Positions 49,737-58,575 of a stretch of DNA of 64,000 bases are shown here, piece by piece. Numbering within the stretch: position 1 is the stretch's first letter; each line of letters opens with the position of its first letter. Source of the DNA: Nesterenkonia halophila. GTDB lineage: Bacteria; Actinomycetota; Actinomycetes; Actinomycetales; Micrococcaceae. A program made the position numbers and the translations under genes. A model generated the notes under the pieces. It worked only from the letters and a program-made list of their open reading frames with translations. It was not told the DNA's origin and searched no databases. The stretch spans positions 62,001 through 126,000 of the forward strand of contig NZ_WIAX01000008.1 of NCBI RefSeq assembly GCF_009467795.1. Reading direction: 5' to 3'.

Positions 49737-50345
49737 CTGCGGGTTCCGCCAGCCGTAGCTGACGCCCTCGAGGAAGGCTTCGGCGGCGACGGTGTGCGGA
49801 TAGGCCGCCACCAGCCGCTGGAACTCCGCGCCGTGATCCGGTGCGATCAGATGCGCCAGCTCGTGGACCAGGACCGAATCCTGGACCCAGACCGGCATGC
49901 CGCTCAGCCGCGAGGACAGTCGGATGGTGCCCTCCAGCGCCGTCGTCGACCCCCAGAGCGTGTTCTGCCGGTCCGACCAGGTCACCGACCGGACCTCGGC
50001 GGGATCCAGAAGCCCGCCGAAGTACTCGGCGACGAGCTGGCGCGCCCGCCGCATCAGCTCGTCCTCGGAGCGCTCGCCGCGAGCGGCGCGCCGCTCCAGC
50101 TTCTGGCGGAAGGCCCGGGCATGGCCGTCGACCTGGCGGCGGGTCAGCCGCATCGGCACCCGCAGTCGCAGCACGCCGTCGACCTGGTCGGCCGAGACGG
50201 TGCGGGTCCGCCGGGAGGAGCGCACCACGATCACCGGATGGCCGTCGACCTCGACCTGCTCGGTCTCGCGCCGAGTCTGCGCCGGCTTCCGCCCGGGCCC
50301 GCTCCCGGGGCGCGGACGCCCGCGGGAGGACGACGAGGAGGCCAT
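49731..50345 (-). CDS. YgjP-like M48-family metallopeptidase
   Basis: A 204-residue protein of the YgjP/WLM type. The zinc-binding motif HELAHLIAPDHGAEF is near residues 158-172 (HExxH plus a later His), with WGSTTALEGTIRLSSRL before it, as in this family. The N-terminal 40 residues are basic and Ser/Gly-rich. Substrate is unknown; relatives sit beside type I restriction or DNA repair genes. It is transcribed in the same direction as the DUF2342 gene upstream, 11 bases away, and this trio near uvrD2 is conserved in Actinobacteria. Confidence 0.85.
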   Translation of the reverse strand: MASSSSSRGRPRPGSGPGRKPAQTRRETEQVEVDGHPVIVVRSSRRTRTVSADQVDGVLRLRVPMRLTRRQVDGHARAFRQKLERRAARGERSEDELMRRARQLVAEYFGGLLDPAEVRSVTWSDRQNTLWGSTTALEGTIRLSSRLSGMPVWVQDSVLVHELAHLIAPDHGAEFQRLVAAYPHTVAAEAFLEGVSYGWRNPQG

Positions 50346-50356
50346 CGACGCGGCGC

Positions 50357-51967
50357 TCAGGAGGTCGGAGTGCCGCCGGAGCCGCCCGGGCGGTCGGAGT
50401 CGTCGCCGGACTCGCCCGACCCGTCGGCGTCGCCGGTGTCTTCGTCCTCGGCGGAGGCGCCGGACTCGGACGGGCCGTCGTAGCCGCCGGCGAGCAGCTT
50501 CTCCAGCGCCTCGTCGAGCTCGGCCGACTCCGCCTGCCGCTCGGCGCGGCGACGGTGGAAGCCCTCGGGGTCGTCCAGGTCCTGCTCATCGGGCTGCACG
50601 TCCGGATGCGACCAGACCTCGTCGCGGCCGGAGAGGCCGTCGGCGGTGCGCAGGTGCGCCCACAGGGCGGCGGCGTCACGCAGCCGGCGGGGGCGCAGCT
50701 CCAGGCCGACCAACGAGGCGAAGGTTTCCTCGGCCGGTCCGCCGGCGGCCCGGCGGCGGTTCATCGTCTCGCGCAGCGCGCCGAGCGACTCGAGGTGCTC
50801 GGCGGCCTGGCTGACGACGTCGTCGACCCAGCCCTCGACCAGTGCCAGCGTGGTCTCGATGCGGCGCAGTGCTGCATCCTGCATCGGGGTGCGCTCGGAG
50901 GAGAACAGCCCTTCGCCCATGATCTGCTGCATCGCCTCGGGGTTGCTCGGATCCACCTGCGAGGCGGCCTCCTCGATCCGGCCCATGTCGATGCTGATGC
51001 CCGCGGCATACTGCGCGACGGCGTTGAACAGGTCCTGCTCCAGCCAGGGCGCGTGGGTGAACAGCCGCATCCGGGCGGCCTCGCGCAGCGCCAGATAGAG
51101 CACGATCTCCTGGCGGTCGACCTGCAGGCCCTCGCCGAAGTCGGCGATGTTCTTCGGCAGCAGCGCCAGCGTCCGGCCGGCCAGCGGCAGCCCGATGTCC
51201 GAGGAGGAGTGGACCTCCTTGGCGAGCTCGCCGACCGCCTGGCCGAGCTGCATGCCGAAGGCCATTCCGCCCATCTGCTCGAGCATGCCGGTGATCTGCT
51301 CGGAGCCGGCGCCGCCGAGCATGCCCTGCATCTCCGGCGGCAGCCCGGCGGTGAGGTCGCCCTGCTCGCCGAGCTGGTCCTTCATCGTCTGCGACAGCGC
51401 GGAGGAGACCGACTCGGCCACCGGCTCGGTCAGCCGCTGCCAGGAGTCGAAGGTCTCCTCGATCCACTGCGCCCGCGACCAGGCCTTGCCGAGCTGGCCG
51501 GTGGAGGCGAAGGTGGTCGCCGCGTCGAGCCACATGTCGGCCAGCCGCAGCGCCTCGTCGATCTCCCGGGACTCGCTCGGGGAGACGCTGGGGTCGTCGC
51601 CGGAGGCGGCCTGGCGGGCGGCGTTCTTGGCCATCGACCAGTTCACCGGACCCTGCCGGTCCTCCTCGGAGGAGTTCTGCATGGCGCTGAACATCGCCTG
51701 CACCTGACCCATGATCTGCTGCATCATCTGCGGGTCCATGCCCGACATGCCCATCTGCGAGGGGTCGAAGCCCTGCGCGCCGGACTGGCCGGACTGCCCG
51801 GAGCCGGGCGTGCCGGTGAAGCCGATCGACGGGCCCTGAGACGAGTCGCCCGTCCCGCTCTGATTCCCGGAGGGGTCGGAGCCGAAGAGCTGCTTGAACA
51901 GCTCCTCCATGGGGTTCTGCGGGTCCTCGCCGTCGCCGTCGCGGCGCTCGGAGTTGTCGCCATTCAT
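50357..51967 (-). CDS. Zinc-dependent metalloprotease-like protein (DUF2342/zincin_2)
   Basis: A 536-residue member of the actinobacterial zincin-like DUF2342 group (Rv3195-type by position). The first 90 residues are low-complexity (Gly/Ser/Gln/Met), then conserved helices GPVNWSMAKNAARQAA and DEALRLADMWLDAATTF, and LPLAGRTLALLPKNIADF. The site that in many relatives reads REAAHQRLF is REAARMRLFTHAPWL here (near residue 305), so the first His of the proposed metal site is replaced by Arg; activity is doubtful. The C-terminus is acidic and disordered. The ATG at 51967 has GGGAG. Divergent from ylbL. Confidence 0.8.
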   Translation of the reverse strand: MNGDNSERRDGDGEDPQNPMEELFKQLFGSDPSGNQSGTGDSSQGPSIGFTGTPGSGQSGQSGAQGFDPSQMGMSGMDPQMMQQIMGQVQAMFSAMQNSSEEDRQGPVNWSMAKNAARQAASGDDPSVSPSESREIDEALRLADMWLDAATTFASTGQLGKAWSRAQWIEETFDSWQRLTEPVAESVSSALSQTMKDQLGEQGDLTAGLPPEMQGMLGGAGSEQITGMLEQMGGMAFGMQLGQAVGELAKEVHSSSDIGLPLAGRTLALLPKNIADFGEGLQVDRQEIVLYLALREAARMRLFTHAPWLEQDLFNAVAQYAAGISIDMGRIEEAASQVDPSNPEAMQQIMGEGLFSSERTPMQDAALRRIETTLALVEGWVDDVVSQAAEHLESLGALRETMNRRRAAGGPAEETFASLVGLELRPRRLRDAAALWAHLRTADGLSGRDEVWSHPDVQPDEQDLDDPEGFHRRRAERQAESAELDEALEKLLAGGYDGPSESGASAEDEDTGDADGSGESGDDSDRPGGSGGTPTS

Positions 51968-52180
51968 CGGGTGCTCCCTGACTCGTCGCTGACCATGGGT
52001 CTGTGGAGTCTCCAGGGTATCGAGCCGTCGAGCGCGGTGTCCGCTCCACGGGCCCGAGTTCGCGCTCGGTGGACGGGAGGCGGCACGGCGCCCGCAGCCT
52101 GCCCGAGCAGGACGCCGCGGCATGGCCGACGGCGCGTTCGTCCCGTCATGGCCAGGATGAGACAATGTCCTTCGATCACC

Positions 52181-53383
52181 ATGACAGACCAGCATCAGTC
52201 GCCGCGTGCGGCGCAGCCTGCGCCGCCGGCCCAGGATCCCGGCCTCGCGCCGGCTTCCGCCGCGCCCGGGTCCGAGTCCTCCGACGACCGCCCCGCCGTC
52301 AGCGTCCCCGGCCCGCCGCGCCGTCGTCGCCTGCGCCGCGGCGTCCAGCTGGGCGCCGGGGCCTCGGCGCTGCTGCTGGGCGCGGCGTCGCTCTCGGTGC
52401 CCAGCGCCTTCCTCATCGAATCGCCGGGGCCGACCTTCAACACCATCGGCGAGACCGACGGCGACCCGATCATCACCGTCGACGGCGCCCAGACTTATGA
52501 GACCGACGGCAATCTGGATCTGACCACGGTCTACGTCAACGGCCAGCCCACCTCGACGGTCCGTGTGCCGGACATGATCCGCGGCTGGTTCGACCCGTCG
52601 GTCGACGTCGAGCCGCATGAGCTGGTCTACCCGTCGGGCACCTCCGCCGAGGAGGTCGAGCAGCAGAACGCGCAGGCGATGACCAGCTCCCAGGACCAGG
52701 CGGTGGCCGCCGCGCTGGACGAGCTCGGCATCGAGTACTCGCAGCGCCTGGAGGTCGTGGAGTTCACCGACGGCGCGGCCGTGTCCGGCGCCGACGACGT
52801 GCTGCAGATCGGCGATGAAGTCGTCGCGGCCGCCGGCGAGCGGGTGGCCGGCGTGCCGGGACTGCGCGATGCGGTCACCGACGCCGCAGGTCAGCCGGTA
52901 GGATTGGACGTGATCCGGGACGGCGAGCGGCAGGAGGTCGACGTCCCCACCTACGAGGAGTCGGACGGCCAGCACTACATGGGCGTTCTTCTGCAGGGGC
53001 GTTTCGAATTTCCGGTCGAGGTCGACATCCGGCTCGACGACGTCGGCGGGCCCAGTGCGGGGATGATGTTCTCGCTGGGCGTGATCGACACGCTCACCGA
53101 CGGGTCGATGACGGCGGGGGAGCACTGGGCCGGAACCGGCACAGTGGAAGCTGACGGGACGGTCGGCCCCATCGGGGGCATCGCGCAGAAGGTCCGTGGG
53201 GCCGCGGCCGAGGGCGCGGACCATTTCCTGGCCCCGGCCGGGAACTGCGCCGGGCTCGACGGGCGCGTCCCCGCCGGCATCGACGTCTACAGCATCGAGG
53301 ACGTCGGCCAGGGACGGTCGATCGTCCAGGCGGTTGGCGACGGCGACGAGGCCGCGCTGGACGCCGCGGAGACCTGCGGATGA
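52181..53383 (+). CDS. PDZ-containing Lon-like serine protease (YlbL family)
   Basis: A 400-residue membrane-anchored protease. After an Ala/Pro/Arg-rich cytoplasmic start a hydrophobic helix near 55-75 is followed by FLIESPGPTFNTIGE, a PDZ domain (about 190-265, DDVLQIGDEVVAAAGERV) and a Lon catalytic domain with the Ser292-Lys337 dyad in GGPSAGMM and IAQKVRGA. The 45-residue Ser-Lys spacing is standard. It probably cleaves membrane or secreted proteins. The ATG at 52181 gives the expected short N-terminus. It precedes the UPF0182 gene, as in mycobacteria (Rv3194c-Rv3193c order). Confidence 0.92.
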   Translation: MTDQHQSPRAAQPAPPAQDPGLAPASAAPGSESSDDRPAVSVPGPPRRRRLRRGVQLGAGASALLLGAASLSVPSAFLIESPGPTFNTIGETDGDPIITVDGAQTYETDGNLDLTTVYVNGQPTSTVRVPDMIRGWFDPSVDVEPHELVYPSGTSAEEVEQQNAQAMTSSQDQAVAAALDELGIEYSQRLEVVEFTDGAAVSGADDVLQIGDEVVAAAGERVAGVPGLRDAVTDAAGQPVGLDVIRDGERQEVDVPTYEESDGQHYMGVLLQGRFEFPVEVDIRLDDVGGPSAGMMFSLGVIDTLTDGSMTAGEHWAGTGTVEADGTVGPIGGIAQKVRGAAAEGADHFLAPAGNCAGLDGRVPAGIDVYSIEDVGQGRSIVQAVGDGDEAALDAAETCG

Positions 53384-53499
53384 GCGGTCCGCCGGCCTCG
53401 AGCACCACGCAGCATCACTGAAGCACTGAAGCACCGACGAGCACACCCACGACGCTGTGGGCCCCTCGGGGCCGCGGCAGAGGCGAGGAGAGGGTAGAC

Positions 53500-56400
53500 G
53501 TGAGTTTCTCCCAGGGATTCGGTTCCACGAACCCCTTCAGCGGCGGAGGCCTGTTCGGCTCCGGGAACGACGACGACAGCTCCGGAGGCTCCGGCGGCGG
53601 GCGAGGAGGCGACGGCGGCGGCTCGAACAGCGCGCACAGCGGCTCGCGCCGGCCGTCGGCGCTGACCCTGACGATCATCATCATCGCCCTGCTCATCGGG
53701 GCGTTCATGATCTTCTCGGGGTTCTACGCCGAGATCCTCTGGTACAACCAGGTCGGATACTCCGACGTCTTCTGGACCGAGCGGCTGGCCCGGCTCAGCG
53801 TCTTCGCCGCCGGATTCGTGGTGATGGGCGCCTTCGTCTGGCTGAGCCTCTTCCTGGCCTTCCGCCATCGCCCGCAGACCCTGGGGCGGCAGGTCAACGA
53901 GTCGGTGCAGCGCTATCAGCGCACGCTGGACTCGATGCGCCGGCTGTTCATGATCGGCCTGCCGGTGCTGATGGGCTTCTTCGCCGGCACGGCGGCGTCG
54001 GGCGCCTGGGACACGGTGCTGCTGTTCTTCAATCGTGAGCCCTTCGGCGACAGCGACCCCGAGTTCGGCCTCGACTACGCCTTCTACGTCTTCAACCTGC
54101 CGTTCATCGGCTTCCTGACCGGATTCCTGGTCTCGGTGGTGCTGGTGGCCGGCATCGCCGGCATCATCTGCCACTACCTCTACGGCGGCATCCGGATCGA
54201 GCCCAACGGGCGCTTCATCATCGAGAAGGCCGCCCGCTGGCACATCGCGGTCACCGCCGCGCTGTTCGTGCTGCTGCAGGGGGCGAACTGGTGGCTGGAC
54301 CGCTACTCCACGCTGCAGTCGCAGGACGGCGATTGGGCCGGTGCGATGTACACCGACGTCCACGCCGTCATCCCCGCCCAGGCCATCCTCGCCGTCGCCG
54401 CCGTGCTGGTGGCCGCGATCTTCATCGTCACCGCGGTGACCGGCCGCTGGCGCTTCTCCGTCATCGGCGTCGCGATGCTGCTGGTCACCGCGATCGTCGG
54501 CGGGGCGATCTACCCGTTCCTGGTGCAGGAGTACCAGGTGCAGCCGTCGGAGCGGACGCTGGAGGAGGAATACATCCAGCGCAACATCGACACCACCCGC
54601 TACGCCTACGGGCTGCAGGACATCAGCCAGGACAGCTACGACGCCGACGTCACCGCCGAGGAGGGCGGGCTGAGCGAGGACTCGGCCAATACGCAGAACG
54701 TGCGTCTGCTGGACCCGAACCTGGTCAGTGCCTCCTTCGGGCAGCTGCAGCAGTTCCGCCAGTACTACCAGTTCCCGGAGACGCTCAGCGTCGACCGCTA
54801 CAGCATCGACGGCGAGGCGGAGGACACCGTCGTCGCCGCGCGTGAGGTGAACGTCGCCGACGACGCCTCCTGGGTCAACGAGCACCTGATCTACACCCAC
54901 GGCTACGGGCTCGTCGCGGCCAACGCCTCCTCGGTGACCGCCGAGGGCCGGCCCGACTTCACGCTGCAGGGCATCCCGACCCGAGGCGAGCTGGCCTCGG
55001 ACGAGGACTACGAGCCGCGCATCTACTTCGGCGAGAACGCTCCGGACTTCTCCATCGTCGGCGCCCCCGAGGGCGCGGACCCGATGGAGCTGGACCGTCC
55101 GGCCTCGGGCCAGAACGAGGAGGACGCGACCTACACCTTCGACGGCGACGGCGGCCCGTCGGTGGGCGGCCTGTTCAACCGGCTGGTCTACGCCATCCAG
55201 TTCCAGTCCCCGGAGATCCTGCTCTCCGGCGACATGAACTCCGAGTCGCAGATCCTCTACGACCGCGATCCCCGGCAGCGTGTGGAGAAGGTCGCGCCGT
55301 TCCTGACCGTCGACCAGAACGCCTACCCGGCGATCGTCGACGGCCGGGTGAAGTGGATCGTGGAGGGTTACACGACCTCCGACGACTTCCCCTACTCCGC
55401 GCAGCAGCAGCTCGAGTCGGCCACCACCGACTCGCTGACGCAGGGCCAGCCGGTGCTCTCCGGCCAGGTCAACTACATGCGCAACTCGGTGAAGGCCACC
55501 GTCGACGCCTACAACGGCTCGGTGGACCTCTACGCCTGGGACGAGGAGGACCCGATCCTGAAGGCCTGGGAGAAGGTCTTCCCGGACGCGCTGCAGTCCT
55601 ACGAGGACATGAGTGCGGAGCTGATGGACCACGTCCGCTACCCGGAGGACATGTTCCGCGTCCAGCGCGAGCTGCTGGGTCGGTACCACGTCTCCGACGC
55701 CGGGGCGTTCTACGAGGACAACGACGCCTGGTCGGTGCCGGACGACCCCACCGAGGACGACAGCTCGGTGAAGCAGCCGCCGTACTACATGACGCTGCGG
55801 ATGCCGGGCCAGGACGAGGCCGAGTTCTCGCTGACCTCCACGTTCATCCCGCAGGTGACCGAGGGGGCCCAGCAGCGCAACGTGCTCTACGGCTATCTCT
55901 CCGCCAGCGGCGACGCCGGCACCGGCGAGGACGGCGTGAAGAACGAGGACTACGGCAAGCTGCGGCTGCTGGAGCTTCCGCGCGACACGGCGGTCCCCGG
56001 ACCCGGCCAGACGCAGGCGAACTTCGACTCCAACTCGGTCATCTCCCAGGAGCTGAACCTGCTGCGCCAGGGCGCCTCCGAGGTGATCAGCGGCAACATG
56101 ATCACTCTGCCCGCCGGCGGCGGCATCCTCTACGTCCAGCCGGTCTACGTGCAGTCCACCGGCACCACCTCCTACCCGCTTCTGCGGAAGGTCGTGGTCT
56201 CCTACGGCGAGGAGGTCGGCTTCGCCGACAGCCTCGACCAGGCGCTGGACCAGGTCTTCGGCGGCGACTCCGGCGCCGAGGTCGCCGACGGCGCCGGCGT
56301 GCAGGGCGAAGAGGTCGAGGAGGAGGCCGGCGTCGACGGCGAGGGCGAGGGCGACTCGTCCGACTCCGGAGAATCCGGCGAGACCTCAGGCTCCGAGGAG

Positions 56401-56655
56401 TCTCCGTCGCCGTCTCCGGACGAGTCGACCCCCGCGCCGACCGGCCCGGCGGGCGAGCAGCTGCAGGACGCCCTGGACCGGGCGAACCAGGCCATGCAGG
56501 ACTCTCAGCAGGCGCTGCAGGACAACGACTTCGCCGCCTACGGGGAGGCGCAGGACGAGCTGCAGCAGGCTGTCGAGGACGCCATGGCCGCCCAGGAGGA
56601 GATCGACGGCGGGTCCGGTGGCTCTGGAGGCTCCGAGGGCTCCGGCGGCGAGTGA
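53500..56655 (+). CDS. UPF0182 family large membrane protein
   Basis: A 1051-residue UPF0182/COG1615 protein. The N-terminus is Gly/Ser-rich, then about seven membrane helices to residue 340, the first being LTLTIIIIALLIGAFMIFSGF; the family segment YAEILWYNQVGYSDVFWTERL follows it. A large extracytoplasmic domain (about 340-910) with WIVEGYTTSDDFPYS, VKATVDAYNGSVDLY and NVLYGYL is well conserved. The last 120 residues are an acidic tail with a predicted coiled segment (LQDALDRANQAMQDSQQALQ in a helix). Function is unknown. The GTG at 53500 has GAGGAGAGGG. It ends before a strong terminator. Confidence 0.92.
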   Translation: MSFSQGFGSTNPFSGGGLFGSGNDDDSSGGSGGGRGGDGGGSNSAHSGSRRPSALTLTIIIIALLIGAFMIFSGFYAEILWYNQVGYSDVFWTERLARLSVFAAGFVVMGAFVWLSLFLAFRHRPQTLGRQVNESVQRYQRTLDSMRRLFMIGLPVLMGFFAGTAASGAWDTVLLFFNREPFGDSDPEFGLDYAFYVFNLPFIGFLTGFLVSVVLVAGIAGIICHYLYGGIRIEPNGRFIIEKAARWHIAVTAALFVLLQGANWWLDRYSTLQSQDGDWAGAMYTDVHAVIPAQAILAVAAVLVAAIFIVTAVTGRWRFSVIGVAMLLVTAIVGGAIYPFLVQEYQVQPSERTLEEEYIQRNIDTTRYAYGLQDISQDSYDADVTAEEGGLSEDSANTQNVRLLDPNLVSASFGQLQQFRQYYQFPETLSVDRYSIDGEAEDTVVAAREVNVADDASWVNEHLIYTHGYGLVAANASSVTAEGRPDFTLQGIPTRGELASDEDYEPRIYFGENAPDFSIVGAPEGADPMELDRPASGQNEEDATYTFDGDGGPSVGGLFNRLVYAIQFQSPEILLSGDMNSESQILYDRDPRQRVEKVAPFLTVDQNAYPAIVDGRVKWIVEGYTTSDDFPYSAQQQLESATTDSLTQGQPVLSGQVNYMRNSVKATVDAYNGSVDLYAWDEEDPILKAWEKVFPDALQSYEDMSAELMDHVRYPEDMFRVQRELLGRYHVSDAGAFYEDNDAWSVPDDPTEDDSSVKQPPYYMTLRMPGQDEAEFSLTSTFIPQVTEGAQQRNVLYGYLSASGDAGTGEDGVKNEDYGKLRLLELPRDTAVPGPGQTQANFDSNSVISQELNLLRQGASEVISGNMITLPAGGGILYVQPVYVQSTGTTSYPLLRKVVVSYGEEVGFADSLDQALDQVFGGDSGAEVADGAGVQGEEVEEEAGVDGEGEGDSSDSGESGETSGSEESPSPSPDESTPAPTGPAGEQLQDALDRANQAMQDSQQALQDNDFAAYGEAQDELQQAVEDAMAAQEEIDGGSGGSGGSEGSGGE

Positions 56656-56693
56656 TCCTCCGCCGCTGAGCCCGGCCGGTCGACCGGTATGAG

Positions 56694-56726
56694 AAGGGCC
56701 CGGGAGCTGACTGCTCCCGGGCCCTT
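56694..56726 (+). terminator. Intrinsic terminator after the UPF0182 gene
   Basis: A perfect 14-bp stem (56694-56707 and 56713-56726) with a 5-base loop, beginning AAGGGCCCGGGAGC. Symmetrical A/T ends allow use on either strand. Nothing else is evident in 56727-56868. Confidence 0.8.
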
Positions 56727-56868
56727 GCTCGTCCCGCGGCCCGGATCTGGGCCCCTCCGCACGTGAGCGGTCGATTCTGACGGCTCCGGGGCGGCGACAC
56801 GCCGTCGGAGGCCGCAGAGTGTCGTCAGAAGTGACCACTCAGCGTGGGGCAGGGCCGGGAGGCTCCGC

Positions 56869-57318
56869 TCAGAGCATGTTGCGGATGTCTCCCCAGACGG
56901 CTTCGGCGCCGGTGTGGCCGGAGATGAGCGTCAGGCCGACGGCGGCCAGCGCGGCCAGCACGGTCAGCGCGCCGAGGACTCGGACCGCGGGAGAGCCGCG
57001 TCGCCGGCGGCCGGCGCGACGCTGGCCCAGGTGCCAGACGACGGCCAGCACGGCGAAGACTGCGCTGGCGATGAGCGTCGGGGTTCCCCAGGGTTCATGG
57101 TCGGCAGGCACTCCGACCGTCTCGGCCAGGGCGCGCCCGCTGCGCTCGGCGACCAGCGCGGAGATCGCGCCGACGACGGCGAGGACGGCTCCGACCGGCG
57201 CGCAGCTCCGACGCAGCGGCGGCACGAGCACGGCGAGGAGCACCAGCACGGCGGACAGCGGCACCAGGACGACCACGGCGTGGACGATCAGCGGGTGGAG
57301 GGGCAGATCCAGGATCAT
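56869..57318 (-). CDS. DUF2231 family four-helix membrane protein
   Basis: A 149-residue protein starting LPLHPLIVHAVVVLVPLSAV, the hallmark of DUF2231, with four membrane helices and HP-IVH histidines that may bind heme or metal. HEPWGTPTLIASAVFAVLAVVWHL forms the third helix region. Relatives often accompany redox or heavy-metal genes; no such neighbour here. The ATG at 57318 has GGGAGAG upstream. The gene stands alone, pointing away from the tRNA gene. Confidence 0.85.
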   Translation of the reverse strand: MILDLPLHPLIVHAVVVLVPLSAVLVLLAVLVPPLRRSCAPVGAVLAVVGAISALVAERSGRALAETVGVPADHEPWGTPTLIASAVFAVLAVVWHLGQRRAGRRRRGSPAVRVLGALTVLAALAAVGLTLISGHTGAEAVWGDIRNML

Positions 57319-57521
57319 GGGCTCTCCCTGCGGTGGTGGTCGGAGGGGACGCCGGCCGGGACGTGCCGACCCTGCGGAGGGCCGAGCCCGGGCGTCTGCG
57401 GGTGGTCGCAGACTACCCGGCGGCGAGAGGGGGTGTCAGGTGGACGGGGCCGATCTGACGTGGTGCGGAGGACCTCCTCGAGGTGTGCTGCAGATCACGC
57501 AAGGAATCGTTCATCTCGATT

Positions 57522-57549
57522 TTGCGCCGCGCTCATCCATGGGTAGAGT
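57522..57549 (+). promoter_or_regulatory. Promoter of the initiator tRNA gene
   Basis: A -35 TTGCGC (57522-57527) and -10 TAGAGT (57544-57549) are 16 bases apart, about 12 bases before the tRNA 5' end. A 7-bp hairpin (57394-57413) further upstream is unexplained; the rest of 57319-57521 shows no gene. Confidence 0.6.
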
Positions 57550-57561
57550 GGAGCATGTCGC

Positions 57562-57635
57562 CGCGGGGTGGAGCAGTTCGGTAGCTCGCCGGGCTCATAA
57601 CCCGGAGGTCGCAAGTTCAAATCTTGCCCCCGCAA
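57562..57635 (+). tRNA. Initiator tRNA-fMet (CAT)
   Basis: A full cloverleaf: acceptor strands CGCGGGG and CCCCGCA, D-arm GAGCAGTTCGGTAGCTC, anticodon arm with CTCATAA loop between GGG and CCC pairs, T-arm GCAAG-TTCAAAT-CTTGC and discriminator A. The C1-A72 mismatch and the three consecutive G-C pairs in the anticodon stem are the marks of an initiator tRNA. CCA is not encoded. Single tRNA, no cluster. Confidence 0.95.
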
Positions 57636-57644
57636 CGAAGAAGG

Positions 57645-57682
57645 AGGCCCCCGGCCTGGGAGAGATCCCAGGCCGGGGGCCT
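57645..57682 (+). terminator. Terminator hairpin after tRNA-fMet
   Basis: A perfect 17-bp stem (57645-57661 with 57666-57682) and GAGA tetraloop, 9 bases after the tRNA. Confidence 0.85.
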
Positions 57683-57870
57683 TCTGCATGTCCGGGGGTG
57701 GAGGCCAGCCCGCCGACCCGGCCGCTGCAGGTGCCGGGGCGTGGCAGTGCCGTCGCATGGACTCCGGGGACATTCGCACCGAGCCGGCTGGACGAGAACG
57801 CATCAAGGGTTCTCGTCGTGTCCCGCGCCGGCACCATGAATCCGAGAAGCCATCGGACGAGGGGACCGCT

Positions 57871-58125
57871 ATGTCGATCATCCGGCCGCAGCCTGTCCAG
57901 GAGGCGCCTGTGCTGTCCTGGCTGCGCGACCATCCGCAGAACCTCGCCGAGGTCCACCGGCAGGCGTCCCAGGGCGCGCAGGGTCCCGTCCCGCGTCCCG
58001 CCGCACTGGTGCAGGAGACCGGCAACCCCGACGACGCCGTGCTGATCGTCGTCGACGGCCGTCCCGTGGGCTACATCGACCGTGAACTGGCCGCGACCTG
58101 CGCCCCGGCGCTGCGGTCGCTGTGA
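57871..58125 (+). CDS. Small HIRAN-like or unknown protein, probably truncated
   Basis: An 84-residue frame starting at ATG 57871 with GAGGGG upstream: VLSWLRDHPQNLAEVHRQASQG, then PRPAALVQETGNPDDAVLIVVDGRPVGYIDREL, a pattern like HIRAN-type domains (NP.DA..V.VDG.PVGY). It stops at TGA (58123-58125), but the same frame continues with strongly coding-like codons (AQGVDVEVPVMLHGPG...) to about 58220. The stop therefore looks like a nonsense mutation in a longer protein, or the original gene ran into the TM2 gene. Function unknown. Confidence 0.5.
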   Translation: MSIIRPQPVQEAPVLSWLRDHPQNLAEVHRQASQGAQGPVPRPAALVQETGNPDDAVLIVVDGRPVGYIDRELAATCAPALRSL

Positions 58126-58532
58126 GCGCAGGGGGTCGACGTCGAAGTCCCCGTGATGCTCCACGGCCCCGGTCAGGACAGCGTCGGGATCCCGCACCCC
58201 GCCTCGCTCGCCGCCACCAGCAGGCTCCCTCGGCATCGGTCGCTGGCGCCCCGGCCCCGGTCGGCCAGGGTGGGGTCACCGTGGTGAACACCGTGTCCAG
58301 CCCGGCGGGCGCCGGCTACGCACCCGGGCCGCCCAAGAGCTTCGCCGCGGCCGTCCTGCTGTCGCTCTTCCTGGGGACCCTCGGCGTGGATCGCTTCTAC
58401 CTCGGCCATGTGGGACTGGGCGTGGCGAAGCTGCTGCTGAGCTGGATGACGTTCGGCATCTGGCAGATGATCGATCTCATCGTCATCATCTGCAAGGGCA
58501 CGCCGGCGCTGCGGGCGATCTGCTGGGAGTAG
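58122..58532 (+). CDS. TM2 domain-containing protein, uncertain 5' end
   Basis: The C-terminal 90 residues are a clear TM2 domain: VTVVNTVSSPAGAGYAPG leader, KSFAAAVLLSLFLGTLGVDRFYLGH, GVAKLLLSWMTFGIWQMIDLIVI, two membrane helices around the DRFYLG turn. From the GTG at 58122 (overlapping the preceding stop) the first 35 residues are Arg/Pro-rich and look like a shadow of the other frame, so the real coding in this frame begins only near 58225. The likely story is a frameshift inside one longer fused gene; a GTG near 58280 could also start a minimal TM2 protein. Confidence 0.6.
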   Translation: MSAGGRRRSPRDAPRPRSGQRRDPAPRLARRHQQAPSASVAGAPAPVGQGGVTVVNTVSSPAGAGYAPGPPKSFAAAVLLSLFLGTLGVDRFYLGHVGLGVAKLLLSWMTFGIWQMIDLIVIICKGTPALRAICWE

Positions 58533-58575
58533 CGGACCACGAGGTCCGCCGCGGCACAGCTGCCGGCGTCGGAGC

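Noticed and set aside
57394-57413. 7-bp hairpin upstream of the tRNA gene as an RNA element
   Set aside because: Too short and isolated; such stems are frequent by chance at this GC content.
58123-58125. TGA as selenocysteine
   Set aside because: No SECIS-like hairpin was recognised and the protein has no redox motif at that point.
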